A stretch of DNA of 23,186 bases from assembly GCA_025464695.1 (NCBI GenBank), contig JAODNQ010000143.1, positions 1 through 23,186 on the forward strand. Direction: 5' to 3'. Both the position numbers and the translations under genes were made by a program. The notes beneath the pieces are model-generated. The model had not been told where the DNA came from, made no database searches, and was given only the letters and a program-made list of their open reading frames with translations. Below are positions 13,356-21,622 of the stretch, piece after piece (positions within the stretch are counted from its first letter, which is position 1; every line of letters begins with the position of its first letter). Source of the stretch: Frankiales bacterium (GTDB lineage: Bacteria > Actinomycetota > Actinomycetes > Mycobacteriales > SCTD01).

Positions 13356-15039
13356 CCGGCGTCGCTGCCGGGGTCGTCGGGACCAGAGGCACGGTCAGGC
13401 GCACGACCTGGCACGGGCGGATGCCCACGCGGTAGGAGCCCGGCGCGCTCGGGGCCACGGCGAGGGGCACCGGGCGCAGGACGCCCTCGGGGAACACGTG
13501 CGCGCCGTTCACCGACGGGGCGAGGTCGCCGCAGCTGCGGCCGCCGTAGGCCAGGGCTGTCGCCGGCGGTGGCGCGGCCACGGTGGCGACCGTGACGGCC
13601 GGCTTCACCCGGACCAGCACCGTCTGCGTCGGGCCGGTACCGGCGCCCCCGGCGACGGGCTCGGACAACAGGTACACGTCGACCGCCTTCCTGCCCGGGC
13701 GCACGGTGGACCAGGTCCGCAGGCGGGGCGTGCTCGTGGCGCTGACGGGGGTGGTGACGACCGTCGTCGTGGAGGGGTCGACGGGAGCCGGCGCCGGGGC
13801 GACCGGCGCGATGATGCCCCCGTGGGCGTCGGTGGTGCGGGCGCCGTCGAAGCCGCGGGTCGTCGTCGTGCAGAAGCGACTGCCGGACAGGCCGGCGAGC
13901 AGGCTCATGGCGTACAGCTCGGGCGAGGCCTGGACCTGCCCTCTGCGCACGGTGAAGGGGGTGTACCAGGACCGCCAGCCCGCCTCCGGGTCGATGGCGC
14001 CGTCCCACGCGTGCGCGCTGTAGCCGGCGAGGCCGGCGTGGGCACCGGTCAGCAGGGTGTCGGCCAACCAGGTCCCGGAGCCGGTGACGTTGCTGACCGT
14101 CGACAGGCCGCCCGTGCCGACGCTGTTGCCCTCCGTGATCCGGCTGGGAATGACCGGGACGGCGGCGCGGGCAGCCAGGACGGCACGACGCCAGGCGTCC
14201 GACGTCGCGGGGGCGAGGAGCTGCCCGACCGTGGGCTTGTTGCCGTAGGCGTGCCAGCCCGACCAGACCAGCGAGACGCCGTACCGCTGCCGCACGAGGG
14301 CCTGCAGGTGGGCCTGCCAGACGGGGCTGACCCCCTGGCTCGTGCCAGGGCCGGCCAGGCGCACGTGGCGGGTGACCGGGTCGGCCGCCAGGGCGTCGGC
14401 GTAGCGGGTGAAGCGCGCCAGGTAGTCGGCCTCGCTGAGGTAGGCGTTCGGCTCGTTGCCCAGCTCGACGGCCGCGAGGACGTGACCGGGGTCGTGGCGG
14501 ACGGCGTACGCGACCTCCTGGTGCACCAGGTCGGGCCGGTCGACCGCCAGGTTCGTGCCGAGCTGCACCTGCCAGCCCGCCTGCCGCGCCGCCTCGAGGA
14601 CCGCCTGGAGCATCCCGGGGGTCACCGTGCCGCGGAACAGCCGGTTCCCCACCGTGCGTCCGTGGGCGTCCCAGACGTAGCCGTCCTGGCTGTTGCCTCC
14701 GACGCGCAGCAGGCCGCCTCTCCCGGTCGTGTCGCGCAGGCCCTGCAGCAGCCGGACCGTGGCCGGGACGACCTGCACGGGTGCGGACGTCGTGACGGTG
14801 GCCGTGGAGGCCTCCGTCGCCACCGACCCGAACCAGGGGGTGACGGTGCTCCACTCGACGCTGAGGCCGAGGAACCGCGGGCCGACGAGGCGGCCGTCGG
14901 CCGGGCAGACCGTGACGTCGACGAGGGCGGGCACGGGGGCGGCGGACGCCGGGCGCAGCGGGAGGAGGACCGCCGCGAGCAGGGAGGCGCCGACCAGGAC
15001 GAGCAGGGGCCGGCTGTGCCGGCGAGAGGACAGCACCAT
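13348..15039 (-). CDS. Secreted glycoside hydrolase, GH79/heparanase-like (clan A)
   Basis: This 563-residue protein has a signal peptide (RRHSRPLLVLVGASLLAAVLLPLRPASA, cleavage near residue 33). The catalytic barrel has FLGLSVEWS near the start, LRVGGNSQDGYVW, and VELGNEPNAYLS with the acid/base Glu196 in the NEP motif. It also has SGWHAYG and a likely nucleophile Glu303 in SRITEGNSVG. The NEP plus late Glu layout and the LRVGGNS motif match heparanase/beta-glucuronidase-like GH79 proteins, and a related GH-A family is possible. After about residue 400 comes a Pro/Thr/Val-rich linker and a C-terminal beta-sandwich-like domain. The predicted substrate is a glycan or glycoside outside the cell. 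ATG 15039 follows GAGGA at good spacing, and GTG 15045 is possible but too close to it. No sugar transporter or regulator lies nearby. Confidence 0.8.
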   Translation of the reverse strand: MVLSSRRHSRPLLVLVGASLLAAVLLPLRPASAAPVPALVDVTVCPADGRLVGPRFLGLSVEWSTVTPWFGSVATEASTATVTTSAPVQVVPATVRLLQGLRDTTGRGGLLRVGGNSQDGYVWDAHGRTVGNRLFRGTVTPGMLQAVLEAARQAGWQVQLGTNLAVDRPDLVHQEVAYAVRHDPGHVLAAVELGNEPNAYLSEADYLARFTRYADALAADPVTRHVRLAGPGTSQGVSPVWQAHLQALVRQRYGVSLVWSGWHAYGNKPTVGQLLAPATSDAWRRAVLAARAAVPVIPSRITEGNSVGTGGLSTVSNVTGSGTWLADTLLTGAHAGLAGYSAHAWDGAIDPEAGWRSWYTPFTVRRGQVQASPELYAMSLLAGLSGSRFCTTTTRGFDGARTTDAHGGIIAPVAPAPAPVDPSTTTVVTTPVSATSTPRLRTWSTVRPGRKAVDVYLLSEPVAGGAGTGPTQTVLVRVKPAVTVATVAAPPPATALAYGGRSCGDLAPSVNGAHVFPEGVLRPVPLAVAPSAPGSYRVGIRPCQVVRLTVPLVPTTPAATPAR

Positions 15040-15220
15040 GGACACATCCTCAGGGGAGTCGGCGTCGGCCGTGGAGGAACCGGACGATCGGGGTGTGACG
15101 GACAGCACCCGCGAGGACCAGGCAGGTCCGGCCCGCCCGGTACCAGCGATGAGTCCCGTCGACCCGCGTCGTCTACCAGGCACGTACCGCCGCGTCCCGG
15201 CGCCGTCCCAGGAGATGACG

Positions 15221-15763
15221 ATGACCCGTACCACCACCGCCCACCTCTTCTGCTCCGTCAACGGGGTGGTCGAGGCGCCACACCTCTGGCAGTTCGACGC
15301 GTTCGGCCCCGAGGAGGGCGAGCTCATGGGCCGCGCGATCAGCGGCGTCACCGACGTCGTCGTCGGACGCAAGCTCTGGCAGGAGTGGCGGCCGTTCTGG
15401 CAGGGCGCGGACGACCCCTTCGGCCGGTTCATCAACCCGGTGCGCAAGCACGTGGTGAGCCAGACGCTCACCGGCGAGCTGGGCTGGAACAGCACGCTGG
15501 TGGACGCCGACCCGGCGGCGTACGTGCGGAAGCTGCAGCAGGAGGGGGACGGCGGCATCTCCGTCGTCGGCGGCGTCGAGACGACCCGCAGCCTGTTCGT
15601 CGCCGGCGTCGTCGACGCCCTCACGCTGACGATCCACCCCGCGGTGACGCCGGAGGGGCGGCGCCTGTTCGACGAGTCCGTACCGGTCACGCGCCTGCGC
15701 CAGGTGGACAGCAGGACCACCAGCGTGGGCAACGTCGTGCTGACCTACGCGCTGCGCGACTGA
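15221..15763 (+). CDS. Dihydrofolate reductase family (RibD C-terminal domain-like) protein
   Basis: This 180-residue protein matches the RibD_C/DHFR-like superfamily: TTTAHLFCSVNGVVEAPHLWQF at the N-terminus, VVVGRKLWQEWRPFW, GGISVVGGVETTRSLFVAGVVDALTLTIHPAVTPEGRRLF and a final NVVLTYALRD. Members bind NAD(P)H and reduce small substrates or act as uncharacterised reductases. The GG motif at GGISVVGGVET is the usual dinucleotide-binding signature. ATG 15221 is preferred because AGGAG (15210-15214) lies six bases away, while the in-frame ATG 15215 directly abuts it. The upstream gap of about 180 bases is shared with the divergent glycoside hydrolase gene. Confidence 0.88.
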   Translation: MTRTTTAHLFCSVNGVVEAPHLWQFDAFGPEEGELMGRAISGVTDVVVGRKLWQEWRPFWQGADDPFGRFINPVRKHVVSQTLTGELGWNSTLVDADPAAYVRKLQQEGDGGISVVGGVETTRSLFVAGVVDALTLTIHPAVTPEGRRLFDESVPVTRLRQVDSRTTSVGNVVLTYALRD

Positions 15764-15864
15764 CAGGTGCCGTACCGGTCGCGGCGGCACGACGGCGTCC
15801 GACATGCGGGCTCCCGGGCCAGGCACCGCGGAGGTCGCGTGCGCCCGTGCCGGATGCTGGGGGC

Positions 15865-16662
15865 ATGACCGGGGCCCAGGCGTACTTCGAGCGGCAGGAC
15901 GAGCGGACCTTCACCGCGACCGAGCACGCCAGCGGCGCCTGGGACGTCGCCGAGCAGCACGTGGGTCCGGCGCTCGGACTGCTCGTGCACCTCGTCGAGC
16001 GCGACCGGGACGCGCGCGGACGCACCGGCCTCGCCGTCGCCCGCCTGTCCTTCGACATCCTCGGGACCATGCCCGTCGGGCCGGTGACCGCCAGCGTCGA
16101 GGTCGTCCGGCCGGGCCGCACCATCGAGCTCGTCGAGGCGACGATGACCTCCGCCGGCCGGGACGCGGTCCGGCTGCGCGCCTGGCTCCTGCAGTCCACC
16201 GACAGCTCCGCCGTCGCCGGGTCGGCCCACGAGCGGCTCCCGCCGCCCGGTGAGGTGCCCGCCTGGGACCCGACGTCCGTCTGGCCGGGCGGGTTCATCT
16301 CGTCGGCGAGGGTCCGGCGCGCGGAGGTCGAGCCGGGTCGGGCCCGCTACTGGGTCCGCAGCGACGTGCCGCTGCTGGCCGACGAGCCGGTCAGCCGGCT
16401 CGCCGCAGCATCGGGGCTCGTCGACATCGCCAACGGCATGACGGTGCGCGTCAGTCCGCGGGCGCTGGCGTTCCCCAACGTCGACCTGACCGCGCACCTG
16501 TTCGGGCAGCCGCGGGGCGACTGGCTCGGGTTCGACACCACGGTGTCGTTCGGCAGCAGCGGCCTCGGCGTCACCAGCTCCGTCCTCCACGACGAGCACG
16601 GCGCCTTCGGCGTCCTGGCCCAGGCCCTCACCCTGCGCCCGTTGCGGCCGACAGCCGGCTGA
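15865..16662 (+). CDS. Thioesterase family protein (TesB-like, double hotdog)
   Basis: This 265-residue cytosolic protein has two hotdog-like halves. The first has HASGAWDVAEQHVGPALGLLVHLVER, GLAVARLSFDILGTMPVGPVTASVEVVRPGRTIELVEATM and RLRAWLL. The second has LVDIANGMTVRVSPRALAFPNVDLTAHLF, GDWLGFDTTVSFGSSGLGVTSSVLHDEHGAFGVLAQALTLRP. That second half is diagnostic of actinobacterial thioesterase-like proteins that hydrolyse acyl-CoA. The Asp in PNVDLTAHL and the GLG/HDE segment are the usual active-site region. ATG 15865 has GATGCT six bases before it, the weakest of the leaderless-type arrangements. Acyl-chain preference is unknown. Confidence 0.85.
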   Translation: MTGAQAYFERQDERTFTATEHASGAWDVAEQHVGPALGLLVHLVERDRDARGRTGLAVARLSFDILGTMPVGPVTASVEVVRPGRTIELVEATMTSAGRDAVRLRAWLLQSTDSSAVAGSAHERLPPPGEVPAWDPTSVWPGGFISSARVRRAEVEPGRARYWVRSDVPLLADEPVSRLAAASGLVDIANGMTVRVSPRALAFPNVDLTAHLFGQPRGDWLGFDTTVSFGSSGLGVTSSVLHDEHGAFGVLAQALTLRPLRPTAG

Positions 16663-16691
16663 CGCACGCCGGCCTGAGCGCGACGTCGACA

Positions 16692-16727
16692 GGGAGCGCT
16701 GCGGGCCACGAGGTCTGCCGCGCTCCC
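16692..16727. promoter_or_regulatory. Inverted repeat upstream of the uvrA2-type gene
   Basis: GGGAGCGC (16692-16699) is the perfect complement of GCGCTCCC (16720-16727), with inner CGG/CCG pairing possible. It ends seven bases before the -10-like TAGGCC and covers the -35 region. It may terminate the thioesterase gene or act as an operator. Confidence 0.4.
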
Positions 16728-16733
16728 CGCGGG

Positions 16734-16745
16734 TAGGCCGACGGC
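16734..16745 (+). promoter_or_regulatory. Leaderless-type promoter of the uvrA2-type gene
   Basis: TAGGCC (16734-16739), six bases, then ATG at 16746. No Shine-Dalgarno is present. Confidence 0.55.
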
Positions 16746-19322
16746 ATGTCCTCTGGCCACCGACCTGCCGGCGCCGGCGACCCGGACCTCCTGCACGACG
16801 GCTTCGTCCATGTGCGGGGTGCGCGGGAGCACAACCTGCGCGACGTCGACGTCGACGTCCCGCGCGACGCCCTCGTCGCGTTCACCGGCGTCTCGGGCTC
16901 CGGCAAGTCCAGCCTCGCGTTCGGCACCCTGTACGCGGAGGCGCAGCGCCGCTACTTCGAGTCCGTCGCCCCGTACGCCCGCCGGCTGCTGCAGCAGACG
17001 GGCGCGCCGAAGGTCGGGGAGATCACCGGGCTGCCGCCCGCCGTCGCCCTCCAGCAGCGCCGCGGCACCGCCAGCAGCCGCAGCACCGTGGGCACGCTCA
17101 CGACGCTGTCGAACCTGCTGCGGATGCTCTACTCGCGGGCCGGCACCTACCCCGCCGGCGCACCGCGGCTGGAGGCCGAGAGCTTCAGCCCGAACACCGC
17201 TGCCGGCGCCTGCGCGAACTGCTCCGGGCTCGGAGTCGCCCACGACGTCACCGAGGACCTCCTCGTCCCGGACCCGAGCCTCAGCGTCCGCGAGGGGGCG
17301 ATCGCCGCCTGGCCCGGCGCGTGGCTGGGCAAGAACCTGCGCGCCGTCGCGGCCGGGCTCGGCATCGACATCGACGTTCCGTTCCGGGAGCTGCCGCGCG
17401 AGACCCGTGACTGGCTGCTGTACACGGACGAGCAGCCGACCGTGCGGATCACGTACCAGCGCGACGGCGCCGACCGGCACTACAACGGCCAGTTCTGGAG
17501 CGCGCGCAAGCACGTCCGGCACACCCTCGCCGACACGAGGAGCGAGCAGTCGCGCGCCCGGGCGCTGCGCTTCGTCGCCGCCACCACCTGCCCGGTCTGC
17601 AGCGGCAGCGGGCTCCGGCCCGACGCGCTGGCCGTGACGTTCGCCGGGCACACCATCGCGGAGGCGAACGCGTTGCCGATGAGCGAGCTCGCGGAGGTGC
17701 TGCGGCCGGCCGCAGAGCTCGAGCACGCCGCCGCCGCTGTCGGCCGCGGCGGCTCCGGGGAGGACACGGAGGTCGCCGTCCGACTGGCCGCCGACCTGCG
17801 CGGGCGCATCGCCGTCCTGCTCGACCTCGGCCTGGGCTACCTCGGCCTGGGCCGGACGACGACGACGCTCTCCCCGGGAGAGGTGCAGCGCCTGCGCATC
17901 GCCACGCAGCTGCGCTCCGGGCTGTTCGGCGTCGTCTACGTCCTGGACGAGCCGTCCGCCGGGCTGCACCCCGCCGACGCGGAGCCGCTCCTGGACGTCC
18001 TGGACCGGCTGAAGGCCGCCGGCAACAGCCTGTTCGTCGTCGAGCACGACCTCGACGTCGTCCGCCGCGCCGACTGGGTCGTCGACATCGGCCCCGGGGC
18101 CGGGCAGCACGGCGGGCAGGTGCTCTACAGCGGGCCCGTCGCCGGCCTGGCGGCCGTCGCCACGTCGCGCACGGCGGAGCACCTGTTCCGCCCGCCCGCG
18201 CCGGAGCCGCGGCCGCAGCGGGTGCCCACCGGACAGGTGCGGCTGCGCGGGGTCCGGCGCCACAACCTGGACGCCCTCGACGTCGCGTTCCCGACCGGTG
18301 TGCTCACCGCCGTCACCGGCGTGTCCGGCTCCGGCAAGTCGACGCTGGTCACGCAGGTGCTGGCCGGCGTCGTCCGTGCCCACCTCGGCGAGCCCGCCGA
18401 CGACCCCGACCTGCTCGCCGACGCCGGCCAGGACGACGTCGACAGCCCCGCCGCCGTGCTGCCGGCGCCAGGGACAGACCGGCCCGCGCACGAGGGCGTC
18501 ACCGCCACCGGTCTCGACGTGTTCGACCGGGTCGTGCGGGTGGACCAGCGGCCGATCGGACGGACCCCGCGCAGCAACCTCGCGACCTACACCGGGCTGT
18601 TCGACGCCGTCCGCCGGACCTTCGCCGCGACGGAGCAGGCCCGTGCCCGCGGCTACGGAGCCGGCCGCTTCTCCTTCAACGTCGCCGAGGGCCGCTGCCC
18701 GACCTGCCAGGGGGAGGGCTCGGTCTCCGTCGAGCTGCTGTTCCTGCCGGGCACGCACGCGCCGTGCCCGACCTGCCACGGGCAGCGGTACGACCCCGCG
18801 ACGCTGGAGGTCACCTACCGCGACCGGAGCATCGCCGACGTGCTGGCGATGACGGTCGACGACGCGGGACCGTTCCTCGCCGACGTGCCGACCGCCGCGC
18901 GGGCCCTCGCCGCACTGGCCGAGGTCGGCCTCGGCTACCTGCGGCTCGGCCAGCCGGCGACCGAGCTGTCGGGCGGGGAGGCGCAGCGGATCAAGCTCGC
19001 GACCGAGCTCCAGCGGGCGCAGCGGGGGCACACGCTGTACGTCCTGGACGAGCCCACCTCGGGGCTGCACCCGGCCGACGTGAGGCTGCTGCTCGCGCAG
19101 CTGCACCGCCTCGTCGACGCCGGGAACACCGTCGTCGTCGTCGAGCACGACATGAGCGTCGTGGCGACCGCCGACCACGTCCTCGACCTCGGTCCTGGCG
19201 GCGGGGACGCCGGCGGCCGCGTCATCGTGGCGGGCACGCCGGAGCAGGTCGCGGCGTGCGAGGAGAGCCGCACCGGTCCGTACCTGGCGCGGCAGCTCGC
19301 CCGCCGCGACGCCGCCGCCTGA
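16746..19322 (+). CDS. uvrA2: UvrA2-type excinuclease ABC ATPase subunit paralogue
   Basis: This 858-residue protein is about 100 residues shorter than a housekeeping UvrA. Two ABC cassettes are complete: Walker A GVSGSGKSS (48-56) and GVSGSGKST (525-533), signatures LSPGE (375-379) and LSGGE (741-745), and Walker B VYVLDEP (397-403) and LYVLDEP (764-770). Zinc-type Cys pairs are CANC (156), CPVC (282), CPTC (651) and CPTC (674). Right after RSTVGTLTTLSNLLRMLYSRAGTYP the sequence jumps to SFSPNTAAGACANCSGLG, so the UvrB-binding domain is missing, as in class II UvrA (UvrA2, DrrC-like). Such proteins are linked to tolerance of DNA-binding drugs and damage rather than core excision repair. A low-complexity Asp/Ala/Pro stretch sits at 550-585. 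No SOS box is visible upstream. Confidence 0.92.
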   Translation: MSSGHRPAGAGDPDLLHDGFVHVRGAREHNLRDVDVDVPRDALVAFTGVSGSGKSSLAFGTLYAEAQRRYFESVAPYARRLLQQTGAPKVGEITGLPPAVALQQRRGTASSRSTVGTLTTLSNLLRMLYSRAGTYPAGAPRLEAESFSPNTAAGACANCSGLGVAHDVTEDLLVPDPSLSVREGAIAAWPGAWLGKNLRAVAAGLGIDIDVPFRELPRETRDWLLYTDEQPTVRITYQRDGADRHYNGQFWSARKHVRHTLADTRSEQSRARALRFVAATTCPVCSGSGLRPDALAVTFAGHTIAEANALPMSELAEVLRPAAELEHAAAAVGRGGSGEDTEVAVRLAADLRGRIAVLLDLGLGYLGLGRTTTTLSPGEVQRLRIATQLRSGLFGVVYVLDEPSAGLHPADAEPLLDVLDRLKAAGNSLFVVEHDLDVVRRADWVVDIGPGAGQHGGQVLYSGPVAGLAAVATSRTAEHLFRPPAPEPRPQRVPTGQVRLRGVRRHNLDALDVAFPTGVLTAVTGVSGSGKSTLVTQVLAGVVRAHLGEPADDPDLLADAGQDDVDSPAAVLPAPGTDRPAHEGVTATGLDVFDRVVRVDQRPIGRTPRSNLATYTGLFDAVRRTFAATEQARARGYGAGRFSFNVAEGRCPTCQGEGSVSVELLFLPGTHAPCPTCHGQRYDPATLEVTYRDRSIADVLAMTVDDAGPFLADVPTAARALAALAEVGLGYLRLGQPATELSGGEAQRIKLATELQRAQRGHTLYVLDEPTSGLHPADVRLLLAQLHRLVDAGNTVVVVEHDMSVVATADHVLDLGPGGGDAGGRVIVAGTPEQVAACEESRTGPYLARQLARRDAAA

Positions 19323-19447
19323 GCCTTGCGGGCGGGCGGGCAGGCGGTCCTCGAGCAGCAGGTGCCCCCGGCCGACGCTTGCCCCCGGACGGTCGTCAGG
19401 AGGAGGGTGGGCGGCGGCCCGTGGGAGGCCAGGTCGGGAGCCCCGTG

Positions 19448-20599
19448 GTGCTGTCCGTGTGCGTCTCTCCGCTCGCGACGGTCGGCGCGGGCCTCGCGCT
19501 CGGCGCGGCCCTCGTCCTGGCGCCGCTCCCGGCCGCTGCTGCCGAGGAGAGCTTCGGGCCGCGCGTCGTCGTCGCCGCCCCCGGCTGCGCGGGCACCGGC
19601 TCGTCCAGCGCCTCCGACGCGGCGTACGGGGGAGGACGGCTCCGCGCCTTCTCGGGCTTCTACAACGGCGCCTGCGGCGGTCGCATCACCTTCTCCAGCG
19701 GCGGCAGCCAGGGCTTCGCGCAGACGGCGACGCCCTACCGCGGGGTCGTCCAGGCCGTGGCCGCCGACGACGTCGCGACGTACCTGCTGTACGTCGTGTG
19801 GGACGCCCGCGGGGTCCCGACGGGCCTGGGCGTGACCCAGCGGACCCACGCCGGGCGCTTCTTCCCCACCACGGTGCTGTCGACGGTGGCCGGCACGGGG
19901 GCGGTGCCGACCACCGGCGACCTGGCGGCGCGGGACGGCAGGTGGTGGGCGGTCTGGAGCGAGCAGGTCGGGCCGGGCGGCGAGCTCGCCCACCAGCAGC
20001 TGTTCCAGGCGGGCACCCACCCCGGGACGACGAGGGCGAAGCAGCGGATGACGTCGACGCCGGCCGACGTGGACGACTCCGTCCCGGCGCTCGCCCTGGA
20101 CGACCGAGGTGCCGTCTTCACGTGGAGCCGCCGCTCCCAGCCGGCCCGTCCGGGCCCCGCGGACGTCTGGGTCGCCGTCAGCGCCGGCAGCACCTGGGAG
20201 CGTGCCCGGGCCTTCTCCGACGCCGGCGGGGAGGACGTCGACCCCGACGTCGCCCGCGTGGGTGCCGTGACCCTGCTCGCCTGGGCGCGCGACGGCAGGG
20301 TCGTCGAGGCCGACAACAGCTCGGGCAGCTTCCGCGAGCACGTCTTCCAGGTGCCCGGGCAGGAGCCGACGGTGGCGCTGGCGGGGGGCGGCCTGCTGGT
20401 GTCGTGGCTGACGGGCGCGGCGGAGACCGACCAGAGCTACCGGGTGCTGACCGCCCGCGGCCTCAAGGGCGGCAGGGCCTGGGACAGCGCGTACGTGTCC
20501 GACCCCGGCGAGACCCTGGCGGCGACGGTCGGCGTCAACGGCCGCGCGACGGTGGTCATGGGCTCCCGCTCCGCGGTGTTCTCCCGCACGCGCCGCTGA
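19448..20599 (+). CDS. Secreted protein of unknown function, propeller-like repeats
   Basis: This 383-residue protein has a signal peptide (SPLATVGAGLALGAALVLAPLPAAAAEE, cleavage around residue 32). I do not recognise the family. The mature part has recurring segments of the form D-x-x-G-x-x-x-x-x-W or similar (ARDGRWWAVWSEQ, LDDRGAVFTWSRRSQ, VGAVTLLAWARDGRV, GGGLLVSWLTG, GVNGRATVVMGS), spaced about 50 residues apart. This suggests a six- or seven-bladed beta-propeller like BNR/sialidase-type or TolB-like proteins. Cysteines in APGCAGTG and NGACGG may form a disulfide. No catalytic motif is seen. Several adjacent GTG codons could start it (19445, 19448, 19457). GTG 19448 lies seven bases after GGGAG and is preferred. 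It follows the uvrA2 gene by about 125 bases. Confidence 0.75.
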   Translation: MLSVCVSPLATVGAGLALGAALVLAPLPAAAAEESFGPRVVVAAPGCAGTGSSSASDAAYGGGRLRAFSGFYNGACGGRITFSSGGSQGFAQTATPYRGVVQAVAADDVATYLLYVVWDARGVPTGLGVTQRTHAGRFFPTTVLSTVAGTGAVPTTGDLAARDGRWWAVWSEQVGPGGELAHQQLFQAGTHPGTTRAKQRMTSTPADVDDSVPALALDDRGAVFTWSRRSQPARPGPADVWVAVSAGSTWERARAFSDAGGEDVDPDVARVGAVTLLAWARDGRVVEADNSSGSFREHVFQVPGQEPTVALAGGGLLVSWLTGAAETDQSYRVLTARGLKGGRAWDSAYVSDPGETLAATVGVNGRATVVMGSRSAVFSRTRR

Positions 20600-20618
20600 C
20601 CGCCGCGGCCCCGTCTCC

Positions 20619-20635
20619 CGTCCTCCTGGAGGACG
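20619..20635. terminator. Hairpin after the secreted-protein gene
   Basis: CGTCCTC-CTG-GAGGACG is a perfect 7-bp stem with a 3-base loop, 20 bases past the stop. No U tract follows. Confidence 0.4.
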
Positions 20636-20731
20636 TCGAGCGCGCCGTCCACTCCGAGCACCGTGCGTGGCCGGTGTTCCTGCCGGCCGCGCGCACCGCG
20701 AGCGGCGAGGCGCTGCCCTCGGCACCGGCCT

Positions 20732-20761
20732 GAGCACGCGGACCGGTGGGGGAGCGTGCTC
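20732..20761. terminator. Inverted repeat between convergent genes
   Basis: GAGCACGC (20732-20739) pairs with GCGTGCTC (20754-20761) around a 14-base loop. It lies 23 bases past the 3' end of the cation transporter gene and could serve both strands. Confidence 0.5.
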
Positions 20762-20784
20762 GACGGCCACCGCCTGCCTGCTCG

Positions 20785-21489
20785 TCAGCAGCAGGCGCCG
20801 TCGTCCCCGCAGCCGCCTGCCCGCGCAGGTGCGGCCGGGGTCGGGGAGGTCCGCGGGGGAGCGCAGCAGCCCTCCCCGCGCCACGCCTGGCGGCCCTCCT
20901 TAGCGGCCAGGCCGGCCAGGGCCAGGCCGGCCACGGGGTCCGCCCACCACCAGCCGAGCGCGGCCAGCGCGAGGCCGCCGAGCAGGACGGCGCTCATGTA
21001 CGTGCACAGCAGCGTCTGGGTCGAGTCGGCGACGACGGAGCGCGAGTGCAGCGCCCTGCCGGTGCGGCGCTGCGCCCGCGACAGGAACGGCATCACGAGG
21101 AGCGAGGCGACGGCCAGGCCCATCCCGACGGGGGAGGCGTCGGGCCGCGACCCGGCGGCGAGCGAGGCGACGGAGTCGGCGGTGACGTAGGCGGCCAGCG
21201 CGAAGAACGATCCCGCGATGCACCGCAGCGCCTGCTGCTCGCGGCTCTCGGGCAGCCGGTGGCGGAACTGCCACAGGATGACCAGCCCGCTGGACACCTC
21301 GATGAGGGAGTCCAGGCCGAAGCCGACCAGCGCCACCGACCCTGCGGTCAGCCCGGTGGCGAGGGCGACGACGGCTTCGAGCGAGTTGTAGGCGACGGAC
21401 GCACCGGCCAGCAGCTGCGCGCGTCGTCCCAGCCGGGCGCGGTCCTCGGGGGAGACCGCGGCAGCCCCGTGGGCGTGGGCGGTGGTCAT
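20785..21489 (-). CDS. Cation diffusion facilitator-like transporter with Cys-rich tail
   Basis: This is a 234-residue membrane protein with about five to six helices (about 24-50, 55-75, 90-110, 118-135, 155-180). It matches small actinobacterial cation transporters of the CDF superfamily: LLAGASVAYNSLEAVVALATGLTAGSVALVGFGLDSLIEVSSG in the first two helices and HSRSVVADSTQTLLCTYMSAVLL later. The metal site in helix 2 reads D-x-x-x-E (LDSLIE), and in helix 5 only one Asp (VVADS) is clear. The C-terminal 30 residues are soluble and Cys-rich (GEGCC, then GGCGDDGACC), and the N-terminus has HAH, so metal binding is likely. The long CDF cytoplasmic domain is missing. The 14-base palindrome CGGGACCCGTCCCG (21494-21507) lies just upstream of the ATG and may be an operator. 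The Shine-Dalgarno is weak. Confidence 0.82.
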   Translation of the reverse strand: MTTAHAHGAAAVSPEDRARLGRRAQLLAGASVAYNSLEAVVALATGLTAGSVALVGFGLDSLIEVSSGLVILWQFRHRLPESREQQALRCIAGSFFALAAYVTADSVASLAAGSRPDASPVGMGLAVASLLVMPFLSRAQRRTGRALHSRSVVADSTQTLLCTYMSAVLLGGLALAALGWWWADPVAGLALAGLAAKEGRQAWRGEGCCAPPRTSPTPAAPARAGGCGDDGACC

Positions 21490-21493
21490 GCGC

Positions 21494-21507
21494 CGGGACC
21501 CGTCCCG
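21494..21507. promoter_or_regulatory. Palindrome upstream of the cation transporter gene
   Basis: CGGGAC-CC-GTCCCG is a 6-bp inverted repeat with a 2-base centre, four bases before the start codon of the minus-strand transporter gene. It could be a repressor site or a leader hairpin. Confidence 0.35.
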
Positions 21508-21591
21508 CGAGCCGGCTGCGGGGCGGGGCGAGGCGGGGCGCTCCCGCGGGGTGGCGTCCCGGTCCTCGGCACTCCTGATGATGGCTCCCGC

Positions 21592-21616
21592 CGCGGGCCG
21601 CTGGCAACAGCCCGCG
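21592..21616 (-). terminator. Hairpin after the SDR gene
   Basis: CGCGGGC (21592-21598) and GCCCGCG (21610-21616) form a perfect 7-bp stem with an 11-base loop, six bases beyond the SDR stop on the minus strand. It separates the SDR gene from the transporter gene. Confidence 0.5.
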
Positions 21617-21622
21617 CGGCTC

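Noticed and set aside
20596..20733. Coding-like frame after the secreted-protein gene (reads ...SPVLLEDVERAVHSEHRAWPVF...)
   Set aside because: There is no usable start codon or ribosome site in that frame, and the preceding gene ends naturally. A +1 frameshift extension is not supported.
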